From NCBI RefSeq assembly GCF_009689005.1, contig NZ_AP021879.1, positions 3,968,001 through 4,032,000 of the forward strand: a stretch of DNA of 64,000 nt, read 5' to 3'. The DNA comes from Desulfosarcina ovata subsp. ovata (GTDB lineage: Bacteria; Desulfobacterota; Desulfobacteria; Desulfobacterales; Desulfosarcinaceae). Each line of letters opens with the position of its first letter. The stretch's first letter is position 1. The notes beneath the pieces are model-generated. The model was not told where the DNA came from. It searched no databases and was given only the letters and a program-made list of their open reading frames with translations. The translations under genes were made by a program, and so were the position numbers. This document shows, piece by piece, positions 41,401 to 48,615 of this stretch.

Positions 41401-42246
41401 ATTCAGCCATTGCCGGGTGACGGCCGTGTCCATAGCCCGGATGCGGCCGGATTGTTGCGAGGCCGCATTGCCGGCCAGCAGTTTCAGGTCGGCGTCCACC
41501 AGGAAAACTTGCAGCCCCTTGGCCAGATCTCCGGCCCCGTCAAGCATTCCATCGATGAGAGCGGCGGGAATTTTACAGGCGATCGCTCCCGCCGGTCGCT
41601 CCGCGTGGGTGCCGATGGCCGCAGTGATAAATGCGGTTTGCCGATTGCCATCCGACGGGTCGGGAGCGAAGCCGGAAAACGTTTCGGTGCCGGTGGCCAG
41701 GGTTTTGCGGACGGCGACAGCCAGGGGCGTGTTGGCCAGGGCCGGTTCATTGAGATTGGTGGCCAACTCGCGCCCCCGGGCCGTGGAAAAGATCACATTG
41801 CCAGCCTTGTCGATCAGCAAAATGTCATTGTGGCGGTGCAGTTCGGCATGCAGGGCAAGGGGGTGGCCGTAGGAGGAAACCGCCGTGGTCCAAGGGATAC
41901 TGTCGACAAATGCGGCCAGGGGTGCGCCGGTTTCTGCCTGCCGTCGTTTCAGGGCCTCGAAGAAGGCGATGGTGCTGCGCTCACGGCCCAGAAGGCCTGC
42001 ATCGATCATTCGATCCTCGAAAAAAGATTGCAGTTCACGGCGTTTCAGTTCGGCAATGACGCGAACGGTATTGGGGATTTCTTGTTCCAAGTGGGCGTGG
42101 GCGGTATGGTAAGCGATGAATCCGATGGCTGCCGCGGGAAGGATCCCCAGACCGAGCAGGATGAGCATCACGGCCCAGGTCAACCCCCGGCCGGAGAGTT
42201 TTTTCAGCCGTAACGGATATCTGGTTGCCGGAAAATCACGTTCCAT
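38497..42246 (-). CDS. Membrane hybrid histidine kinase with periplasmic sensor, GAF, HisKA-HATPase and two receiver domains
   Basis: A 1249-residue sensor kinase. Membrane segments lie at about 23-46 and 334-356, enclosing a roughly 290-residue periplasmic Cache-like sensor. HAMP (about 357-410), a GAF-like domain (about 440-590) and a long coiled coil (590-690) lead to HisKA with NISHELRTPLNSILLLSRLL (His about 703). HATPase motifs are NQVIKNFLSNAFKFT, VVDTGIGIP and NYGGTGLGLSISR. After a Pro/Ala-rich linker come a degenerate receiver (VLVLGADGDT, no clear phosphoacceptor) and a canonical one (ILLADDDM, LILMDVMIAGMDG, LAKPVN). The signal is unknown. It is the first gene of an operon with the GGDEF protein at 36842-38497. 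Confidence 0.9.
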   Translation of the reverse strand: MERDFPATRYPLRLKKLSGRGLTWAVMLILLGLGILPAAAIGFIAYHTAHAHLEQEIPNTVRVIAELKRRELQSFFEDRMIDAGLLGRERSTIAFFEALKRRQAETGAPLAAFVDSIPWTTAVSSYGHPLALHAELHRHNDILLIDKAGNVIFSTARGRELATNLNEPALANTPLAVAVRKTLATGTETFSGFAPDPSDGNRQTAFITAAIGTHAERPAGAIACKIPAALIDGMLDGAGDLAKGLQVFLVDADLKLLAGNAASQQSGRIRAMDTAVTRQWLNRQLPNAPIAPLGDPLTYVDAKRRPHTGVYAEMIVSGKPHALIAEIDRKTALAGIHRLRFIILAMTIFTGLAVLLVAVLMEQTITGPFRELSRNVFSLAQAAIRLPARQTTGNVIGRLADAFADVMDHLGKLQRENSTQLRLMSDQARLHRLLGGEFALKTLYCRALDFLADILNLHRATFYVSRDDGGLDCTCRFPEGSGIDDEQRVYPGEGRIGQVALEMTILMFRRNESQGTIAPVTAIDQANLVAVPLMLRQSIKGALELEKNTVFSHSDGQFIQSAAEMVAVALHAALVRQQEERLMADNREQAKQLKIREAALEYSSQELVAQNQALKVSENQLQFKQLELEAANAQMTKNAADLEAHMAILEQQKHDIEKQNVELESAHRLLEEKARQLERSSQYKTEFMANISHELRTPLNSILLLSRLLLENKDETLTGRQIEFARTIASAGGDLINLINEILDLAKVESGKISVDFQPVSIQAIADAMQANFTPLAEKNRISFSINMAPDLPEQIITDGKRLNQVIKNFLSNAFKFTSRGSVRLEFGLTPAAHGNENAQAPAATNDLSISVVDTGIGIPADKHETIFEAFQQVDGSTRRNYGGTGLGLSISREFTRLLGGTLTLQSREGHGSRFTIHLPIAPPTDRGGENTSAPAAVKDTTAHPPRLPGNEDAPIENSAADPDDLVPGERTVLVLGADGDTRKMIRQHARQHGFKVLMANRLMTGLHFVDYYLPAAIFSDPAVAGGDGADIMDHMKRLSGIRHVPVFILSPPENDDAMLPLGAAGLLPIPASDGPVEAAFKRIAKWRDSHERTVLAPDALEENLKGRKILLADDDMRTVFAVSSALEEKGVEIVTGKTGKESLDKLERFPDIDLILMDVMIAGMDGYQAIRQIRDQTRYNTVPIFALTAKAMQGDRTKCLDAGADGYLAKPVNLDRLVSMLKIWLDPQMGISNPTGRYPSLEPSTGSN

Positions 42247-42506
42247 TTAAACGTTACCTTACCGTGTTGACCAACCAACCGCCAGCCGGGTGGACGCTTT
42301 TTCCGTAATCCATCGGCAGTAATTGGCTTTACCGCCGCCGTGGTGTCCGTTTCAGGAACAACGGCATTGCCTGCCATGTCGGTCGCGCCATTCAACGGGC
42401 GCAAAGGGAGAGAAAAACAGCAGCGGGCTGCGGTTGAGGCCTTACCCTTTGATATCGTCCGGTCACCGCTGAAGTTGAATGGTTTCTAAACGGCCGGCAG
42501 CTTTCT

Positions 42507-42538
42507 AAAAGTCGTCCCAAAAATGAGGGCGACTTTTT
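42507..42538. terminator. Rho-independent terminator downstream of glnE
   Basis: AAAAGTCGTCCC (42507-42518) pairs with GGGCGACTTTT (42527-42537) with one bulged base and an A-rich loop. T-runs flank both sides, so it can act on the minus strand after glnE. Confidence 0.75.
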
Positions 42539-42575
42539 GAATATGGATATTTTCCTGAAAGTCGGGGGGCCGCTT

Positions 42576-45494
42576 TTAGGACGTCTTCATGGTTTGCTGC
42601 CAGAATCGCTGTACGAAGGTCCGCATGTGTTGGAAGCGGCGGCCATCCACCAGGGTGGAACGCTCGCCGAGGTTGAGCCGGTGGACCGCCGCCCGGTAGA
42701 TCAGATAGGTCTGGCGAAGACGATGGGCGGTCACGCTGTCCACGATCCCCGTTTCGGAAAGGCTTTGCAGCAGGCGGACATTATCCGTCCAGCGAACCAG
42801 CTGCGGATGGTCACTGGCATGCTGCAGCACCAAATACTGAACGATGAATTCGATGTCGATCATGGCCCCGGTGTCCTCTTTGATATCGAACCGGTCCGGT
42901 TTGGCCGACAGCCGGCTTTTGCGCATGCGCTCGCGCATGTCGCGCACCGCTGTGATCAGCGGTCCCGGTTCGCGCCGGAGACAGAGCACCTTGCGGCGGA
43001 TGGCCGTAAAGGCGTCCAGCAGGGCGGCATCACCGGTGATGGGACGTGCCCGGATCAGCGCCTGATGCTCCCAGGTCCAGGCGTTTTCCATCTGGTAGCT
43101 GTCGAATCCGTTGACATGGCTGACCAGAAGACCTGACGAACCGTTGGGCCGCAGCCGCATGTCGGTTTCGTAAAGCTTTCCGGCGGCGGTGTGCGCGGAG
43201 AGCATATGAACCACCCGTTGGCCCAATCGAGCAAAAAAGTGGGTGTTGTCGATGGGCTGCCGGCCGCCAACGGTGGCACCACTGTCGGCGGCGTGCAGAA
43301 AAACGAGATCGAGGTCCGAGCCGTATCCCAGCTCGAGGCCTCCCAGCTTGCCGTAACCGATGACGGCAAACCCTTTTTCGCAGGGCTTGCCGTCCAATGT
43401 GCAGGTGGGGCGGCCGTGTTTGGCCACCAGATGGGTCCAGCAGGTGTCGACCACCGCTTCCAGAATCGTCTCGGCGATCCAGGTGAGGTGATCGCTGACC
43501 TTCATCAACGGCAGCACGTTGGTGATGTCCGAGGCGGCCACGCGCAGCGTATTGATCTGGCGGAAGATGCGTAGGACCTCCATCTGATACTCGGGATCAT
43601 CATCGGGCACAGCGGCCAGCTGGCGGGCCAGTCCGGCGCGTAGCGATTCGGCCTTGGGGGGGGCGTAGAGGCTACGCGGATCGAGCAGTTCATCCAGCAA
43701 AACCGGATGGCGGCTGAGAAAAGCGGCGATCCAGGGGCTGGCCCCCACCAGCCGGATCAGGTGGGTCAGGGCCGTCGGGTATTCGAGCAGCAGGGAGAGG
43801 TAGCTGATGCGCTGCTGAATCTGTTTGAGCAGGTGCAGGACCCGCTCCAGTACCGTCTCGGGATCATCACACAGGGCGGCGGCCTCCAACACGCGTGGAA
43901 GCAGGCGGTCCATGCGGCGTCTGCCGGCACCGCTCAGTGCCCGGGTGCCGGGTTCGGCCTTGAAATGCTCCAGCAAGGTGGCTGCGGTGTCACTATCCGA
44001 AAACCCAGCCTCTTTCAGAATCCGGCGGCGTTCTGCGGTGGACAGGGAGGCGGTCCAGGCATCGGTCAGGCCGGCGATGGCTGCCGAATCGGCGGCCTTT
44101 CCGGTCTCTTGTTCGGCCTCGGTGGCCAGCAGCCCGTCGAAATGGGTCCGCACCCGGCTGCGGTGGTGGTCCAGGGCCTGCCGAAAATCCTCCCAGGTCG
44201 AAAAGTTCATGGCCCGGGCCAGTGCCAGGCGGGCCAGAGGGGCGGTGGGCAGGGCGTGGGTCTGCTGGTCATTGGCTTCCTGGATGCGGTTTTCGGTGTT
44301 GCGCAGGAAACGGTAGGCGGCGATCAGCTCATGGCAGACCTCTGGCGGTACGAAGCCTTCACCGGCCAGCACGTCCAGTACGGTCTGAATGGCCGGTTGC
44401 TGAAGCGTGGGCAGCACGCCGCCCCGAATCAGCTGGAACATCTGGCCAAAAAATTCGACCTCGCGGATACCGCCGCTGCCCAGTTTGATGTTGCCGTGAA
44501 GTTTTTTGCGCCGGACCTCGGCAGTGATTTTGCGCTTCATTTCGCGCAGCGATTCAAAAACGCCGAAATCGAGATAGCGACGAAAGACAAAGGGGCGCAG
44601 CCGCAAGAGCAGGTCCCGGCCGGCCTGGCGGTCACCGGCGATCACATCGGCCTTGATCAGGGCGTAGCGTTCCCATTCACGGCCCTGGGACTGGTAATAA
44701 TCCTCCATGTGATCAAAGGGCATGACCAGGGGCCCGCCATCGCCGTAAGGCCTCAGGCGCGTATCGACCCGGAAAACGAACCCATCGGCGGTGGTTTCGC
44801 CGATGGCCTGGATCAGCAGCCGGCAGAGCCGGGTGAAGAACTCCGCGTTGGCCATGGGGCGGGGACCGCCGCGGCTCTCTCCGCCGGACGGGAATGCAAA
44901 GATGAGGTCCACATCCGAGGAAAAATTAAGTTCTCCGGCACCCAGTTTGCCCATGCCCAGAACCACCAGGTGCTGGCGCCGGCCATCGGTGGATTGGGGA
45001 ATGCCGTTCTGTTCACACATGCGTGCATACAGGACCTCCAGGGCGCCGTCGATGGCTGCGGCGGCCAGGGTGGAGAGATCTCCGGTGGTTTCGTCCAGCC
45101 GGCTGATCCCCGACAGGTCACGCACGGCGATGCGAACCATTTCCCGCCGGCGAAAGGTTCGCAGAGCCGCTTTCATGGGGACCAGTAGCTGTTCCGGGGA
45201 ACCATCCGGGGCGGCCTCCACGGCCGCCTGCAGCAGGGGCGTCACCCGGCGGACCATTTGTCCCTTTCCATAGGGGCAAGTGAGATCTTGGCTGTCGATC
45301 AGATCGATGGCCATCTGCGGGTACCGGATGCAACTGGAGGAGACGAATTCGCTGAAACCGAAGGCGCCGGCCAGTGCGCGGGCCGCATCGGTGTCGGGGG
45401 AAAGGGTCAAGTCGGCGTTTTCGACGGCTTTGCAAAAGGTGGTCCAGCGTTCCCGTTGCTGCTGTTCCAGTTGCTGGTTGAGGGCGCCTGTCAT
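42576..45494 (-). CDS. glnE: Bifunctional glutamine synthetase adenylyltransferase/adenylyl-removing enzyme
   Basis: A 972-residue regulator of glutamine synthetase that adds or removes AMP on a GS tyrosine in response to PII and glutamine. Two nucleotidyltransferase domains are visible: VLGMGKLGAGELNFSSDVDLIFAF (about 178-201), the deadenylylation half, and VIGYGKLGGLELGYGSDLDLVFLH (about 702-725), the adenylylation half, each with the GS-x10-DxD pattern. FRVDTRLRPYG and TDMRLRPNG mark the paired C-terminal parts of each. Length is normal (940-990). It diverges from the glutamate synthase operon, so the two central steps of ammonium assimilation share a regulatory region. It ends in a terminator. 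Confidence 0.95.
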   Translation of the reverse strand: MTGALNQQLEQQQRERWTTFCKAVENADLTLSPDTDAARALAGAFGFSEFVSSSCIRYPQMAIDLIDSQDLTCPYGKGQMVRRVTPLLQAAVEAAPDGSPEQLLVPMKAALRTFRRREMVRIAVRDLSGISRLDETTGDLSTLAAAAIDGALEVLYARMCEQNGIPQSTDGRRQHLVVLGMGKLGAGELNFSSDVDLIFAFPSGGESRGGPRPMANAEFFTRLCRLLIQAIGETTADGFVFRVDTRLRPYGDGGPLVMPFDHMEDYYQSQGREWERYALIKADVIAGDRQAGRDLLLRLRPFVFRRYLDFGVFESLREMKRKITAEVRRKKLHGNIKLGSGGIREVEFFGQMFQLIRGGVLPTLQQPAIQTVLDVLAGEGFVPPEVCHELIAAYRFLRNTENRIQEANDQQTHALPTAPLARLALARAMNFSTWEDFRQALDHHRSRVRTHFDGLLATEAEQETGKAADSAAIAGLTDAWTASLSTAERRRILKEAGFSDSDTAATLLEHFKAEPGTRALSGAGRRRMDRLLPRVLEAAALCDDPETVLERVLHLLKQIQQRISYLSLLLEYPTALTHLIRLVGASPWIAAFLSRHPVLLDELLDPRSLYAPPKAESLRAGLARQLAAVPDDDPEYQMEVLRIFRQINTLRVAASDITNVLPLMKVSDHLTWIAETILEAVVDTCWTHLVAKHGRPTCTLDGKPCEKGFAVIGYGKLGGLELGYGSDLDLVFLHAADSGATVGGRQPIDNTHFFARLGQRVVHMLSAHTAAGKLYETDMRLRPNGSSGLLVSHVNGFDSYQMENAWTWEHQALIRARPITGDAALLDAFTAIRRKVLCLRREPGPLITAVRDMRERMRKSRLSAKPDRFDIKEDTGAMIDIEFIVQYLVLQHASDHPQLVRWTDNVRLLQSLSETGIVDSVTAHRLRQTYLIYRAAVHRLNLGERSTLVDGRRFQHMRTFVQRFWQQTMKTS

Positions 45495-45656
45495 GGGGAT
45501 GCGATTGTCCTTTGTTAACGTGATGGATGCCGTTGGGTAGAGGATAAAATCTATCAGATCGGGCTGAGTTTGCCAAGATCAGTATTTTTTCGATGAGTTA
45601 TGTCGATTATCGGCTGAAATCAATGAATACGACAAAAATGTAGCTATTACAAAAAA

Positions 45657-45670
45657 ATTATTGCAATAAT
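45657..45670. promoter_or_regulatory. Perfect 14-bp palindrome upstream of the sigma-54 promoter
   Basis: ATTATTGCAATAAT lies about 80 bp above the -24 element of the glutamate synthase promoter, the usual distance for an enhancer-binding activator. It does not match the NtrC consensus (TGCACC-N5-GGTGCA), so the activator is unknown. Confidence 0.4.
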
Positions 45671-45748
45671 GTAATGAATTGTTTTATAGAAACGGGTCCT
45701 GCAGCCACAGTGCCCCATAATAATTGGATTGCAGTATTTTTTCGGCGC

Positions 45749-45765
45749 TGGCATACAAATTGCTT
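45749..45765 (+). promoter_or_regulatory. Sigma-54 (RpoN) promoter of the glutamate synthase operon
   Basis: TGGCATACAAATTGCTT contains GG at 45750-45751 and GC at 45762-45763, exactly 12 bp apart, and matches TGGCAC-N5-TTGCW at all but one position. Predicted start is about 45775, leaving a leader of about 95 nt before the ATG at 45870. Confidence 0.8.
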
Positions 45766-45774
45766 TTCTGAATC

Positions 45775-45791
45775 CACGGATCGAATCCGTG
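45775..45791 (+). ncRNA. 5' hairpin of the predicted leader RNA
   Basis: CACGGAT-CGA-ATCCGTG forms a perfect 7-bp stem with a 3-nt loop right at the predicted transcription start. It may stabilise the leader or a short RNA that ends at the terminator 45805-45840. Confidence 0.4.
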
Positions 45792-45804
45792 TGTGTTTCT
45801 TCGA

Positions 45805-45840
45805 GGTCCGGCATTGACCCGTCAATGCCGGCCTTTTTTA
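45805..45840 (+). terminator. Intrinsic terminator inside the glutamate synthase leader (attenuator or small-RNA end)
   Basis: CCGGCATTGA (45808-45817) pairs perfectly with TCAATGCCGG (45822-45831) around CCCG, then CCTTTTTT. It lies between the sigma-54 promoter and the first gene, 30 bp before the ATG. No gene upstream on this strand needs it, so it should act on the leader. Confidence 0.85.
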
Positions 45841-45869
45841 CCATCGGCAGCCAAAGGAGTGTGTGAACC

Positions 45870-47000
45870 ATGTGCCGACTGTTTGCCATGACCAGTGAGA
45901 CCCCCGTCTCCCCCATGATTGCCCTGGAAGCCATGGACGTCATGCGGGAAGGCCACGATGGGTCCGGTGTGGGTCTGTTTCTGCGGGACCTGGCCGGTCC
46001 GTTCGAAGAAATGAAGGACGCGCCCATCCTCTCCGGTATTTTCAGTGAAGAGGGATTGCGGCGGCTGGACACCTTCATGATGGAAGTCGGGTTCATGACC
46101 AAGTACAAGATCACCATCAAGGTGCCCAAGACCCCCCCTCCGGGGGTTCCCAAACGCGACATCTACCTGATCCGGGCCTACGAGTATCCCGAGGAGTGGG
46201 ACAGCTATTCCCAGGCTGAGCTGGAGAGTGAGCTCTTGAAAACCCGGCTCCAGTTACGGGCCATGGGCGAGGCCCACCAGGACATGATCGTCTTTTCCTT
46301 CTGGCCCAATGTGATCATGCTTAAGGAGATCGGCGATCCGCTGACGGTCGCCCGGTATCTGAAACTGGACCGCAAGGAACTGCATGCCCGGGTGATCATG
46401 GCCCAGGGACGCCAGAACACCAATTACGCCATCAATTTGTACGCCTGCCACCCGTTTTTCATCCAGGGATATGCCTCCATGACCAACGGGGAGTGCACCG
46501 CCTTTACGCCCATCCGGGAATTTCTGCTGTCGCGCAATTTCCCCGGATACACCGGGTATCAGAGCGATTCCGAGGTGTTTACCCATATCCTGCACTACAC
46601 CCGGACCCGTTTGGGGCTGGATGTGTCCGCTTACAAGCACATTATCACCCCCTTGCAGGACAGCGATATCAACAACCATCCCAATGCCGCGTTTCTCAAG
46701 CAACTCAAGCATTCCTGCCGCCGGTTGATCATCGACGGTCCGAACTGTATCATCGGCTGCCTGCCGGACCACAGCCTTTTTATGGTCCAGGATCGCAAGA
46801 AGCTGCGTCCTGGTGTGGTCGGCGGCCGGCCGGGAAGGTACGCCTTCTCCTCTGAAATTTGCGGCCTGGATTATGCGGTCCCGGATCGGGACAAGAGCAA
46901 AGATTTTCAACCCATGCATCTGGATACGGTCATTGTCGGGCCCGATCGCCAGGAGGTTTCCCTATGCAACCAAATGCAGCCATTACCCCTTCTACACTAA
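45870..47000 (+). CDS. Glutamate synthase, glutamine amidotransferase (GATase II) subunit
   Basis: A 376-residue class-II amidotransferase, the stand-alone glutaminase part of a split glutamate synthase. Cys2 (MCRLFAMTSE) would be the N-terminal nucleophile after Met removal. Later blocks are VMREGHDGSGVGLFL (about 28-42), ECTAFTPIREFLLSR (about 209-223) and GYQSDSEVFTHILHY (about 229-243). It releases ammonia from glutamine for the synthase subunit next door. AAGGAG is 9 bases before the ATG. Its last 37 bp overlap the next gene, implying coupling. It is the first gene after the sigma-54 promoter and leader terminator. Confidence 0.88.
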   Translation: MCRLFAMTSETPVSPMIALEAMDVMREGHDGSGVGLFLRDLAGPFEEMKDAPILSGIFSEEGLRRLDTFMMEVGFMTKYKITIKVPKTPPPGVPKRDIYLIRAYEYPEEWDSYSQAELESELLKTRLQLRAMGEAHQDMIVFSFWPNVIMLKEIGDPLTVARYLKLDRKELHARVIMAQGRQNTNYAINLYACHPFFIQGYASMTNGECTAFTPIREFLLSRNFPGYTGYQSDSEVFTHILHYTRTRLGLDVSAYKHIITPLQDSDINNHPNAAFLKQLKHSCRRLIIDGPNCIIGCLPDHSLFMVQDRKKLRPGVVGGRPGRYAFSSEICGLDYAVPDRDKSKDFQPMHLDTVIVGPDRQEVSLCNQMQPLPLLH

Positions 47001-48598
47001 GCGTCAAGGACCTGCCCTGGCAGATTCTCTGGCAAAAGGACAAGTGCACCTTGTGCGGTCGCTGCACGGCCGTCTGCCCGGTCAACGCCATCGAACTGGG
47101 TGTTTTCCGCAAGCGGCGCATCAGTGTTTCCCTGGAGCCCCAGGGCAACCCGTCCAGCAGTTTCGACGTCTACCATGGCATCCGCCAGAAAACCGACCCG
47201 GCGTATGCCTGCGTGGGTTGCGCCACCTGTAACCTGGTCTGTCCCAACGATGCCATTATTCCCGTGCACAGTGACGAGGCCGACAAACTGCGCTTCCACA
47301 TCAACCGCGGCGGCCAGCCCCGCAGCCGCGGCGGCCGGCGCAACATGCCCGGCGGACTCCTGGACCAGATCAAGTTTATCCGTATCTCCATGCTCACCGA
47401 CCCGGCCCTGGACGCCGGCCGGCACGAGTTTGAGCTGCGCACCCTTCTGGGCCGGGTCCTGCCGCCGGAGCAAAACCTGAAATTTTTAAAAGAAAACGGA
47501 TGGATTCCGCCGGTCCGCGAAATTTATCCGCTGATCATCGGCGGCATGAGTTTCGGCGCCCTTTCGCCCAACATGTGGGAAGGCCTGCAGATGGGGGTGG
47601 CTTACCTCAACGAAGAGATGGGCATGCCGGTGCGCATGTGCACCGGTGAAGGCGGCTGTCCGCCGCGCCTGCTGCGCAGCCCGTTCCTTAAAAACGTGAT
47701 CCTGCAGATCGCCAGCGGTTACTTCGGTTGGGACGAGATTATCCATGCCATTCCCGAGATGGTCGTGGACCCCTGCGCCATCGAGATCAAGTACGGCCAG
47801 GGCGCCAAGCCCGGCGATGGTGGCCTGCTCATGTGGCATAAGGTCAACAAGCTCATTGCCGCCATCCGCGGTGTACCGCCGGGAGTAAGCCTGCCCAGCC
47901 CGCCGACCCATCAGACCCAGTATTCTATTGAGGAGTCGGTGGCCAAGATGATCCAGTCCATGTGTATGGCCTGGGGATTCAGGGTGCCTGTTTATCCTAA
48001 GATTTCAGCGACATCCACGGCCATGGCGGTGCTCAACAACCTGACCCGCAACCCCTATGCCGCCGGCCTGGCCATCGATGGCGAGGATGGTGGTACCGGC
48101 GCGGCCTACAACGTCTCCATGGACCACATGGGCCATCCCATCGCCACCAACATCCGCGACGGATACTTTAACCTGGTGGAAGTGGGCATGCAAAATGAGA
48201 TTCCCATTTTCGCCGGTGGCGGGGTGGGCAAGAGCGGCAACCTGGCCGCCAATGCCGCGGCCCTGATCATGCTGGGAGCCAGCGGGGTGCAGACGGGCAA
48301 ATACATCATGCAAGCGGCCGCCGGCTGCCTGGGATCGGAGAGCGACCGCTGCAACATCTGTAACATCGGCCGCTGTCCGCGGGGGATTACCTCCCAGGAT
48401 CCGCGTCTTTACCGCCGTTTGGACGTGGAGAAGGTAGCCGAGCGGGTCGTCGATCTGTTCCTCTCCTTTGATACGGAACTGAAAAAGATCATGGCTCCCC
48501 TGGGCCGCTCCACGGCGTTGCCCATCGGCATGTCCGATGCCCTGGGCATCGGAGACTACCAAGCCGCTCAGCGGCTCGGTATCAAGTATGTGGTTTAA
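46964..48598 (+). CDS. gltB: Glutamate synthase, FMN-binding synthase subunit with ferredoxin domain
   Basis: A 544-residue archaeal-type glutamate synthase core. Two [4Fe-4S] motifs come first: CTLCGRCTAVCPVN (about residues 26-39) and CVGCATCNLVCPND (about 86-99). The FMN/TIM-barrel synthase domain follows: IIGGMSFGALSPN, EGGCPPRL, EIKYGQGAKPGDGG (about 279-292), SLPSPPTHQTQYSIEE, DGEDGGTGAAY and GKYIMQAAAGCLG. CNICNIGRCPRGITSQDP (about 463-480) supplies the cluster cysteines seen in all GltB. It adds ammonia to 2-oxoglutarate, giving glutamate. The ATG at 46964 with AGGAGG is chosen over the longer frame. Electrons likely come from the fused GltD-like subunit that follows. Confidence 0.92.
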   Translation: MQPNAAITPSTLSVKDLPWQILWQKDKCTLCGRCTAVCPVNAIELGVFRKRRISVSLEPQGNPSSSFDVYHGIRQKTDPAYACVGCATCNLVCPNDAIIPVHSDEADKLRFHINRGGQPRSRGGRRNMPGGLLDQIKFIRISMLTDPALDAGRHEFELRTLLGRVLPPEQNLKFLKENGWIPPVREIYPLIIGGMSFGALSPNMWEGLQMGVAYLNEEMGMPVRMCTGEGGCPPRLLRSPFLKNVILQIASGYFGWDEIIHAIPEMVVDPCAIEIKYGQGAKPGDGGLLMWHKVNKLIAAIRGVPPGVSLPSPPTHQTQYSIEESVAKMIQSMCMAWGFRVPVYPKISATSTAMAVLNNLTRNPYAAGLAIDGEDGGTGAAYNVSMDHMGHPIATNIRDGYFNLVEVGMQNEIPIFAGGGVGKSGNLAANAAALIMLGASGVQTGKYIMQAAAGCLGSESDRCNICNIGRCPRGITSQDPRLYRRLDVEKVAERVVDLFLSFDTELKKIMAPLGRSTALPIGMSDALGIGDYQAAQRLGIKYVV

Positions 48599-48615
48599 GC
48601 ACCGGAGAAGATGCG

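Noticed and set aside
45775-45840. tRNA-like or known riboswitch/ANTAR element in the glutamate synthase leader
   Set aside because: The hairpin loops do not fit ANTAR hexaloops or a tRNA fold, and no known glutamine riboswitch core was recognised; kept as an unclassified leader.
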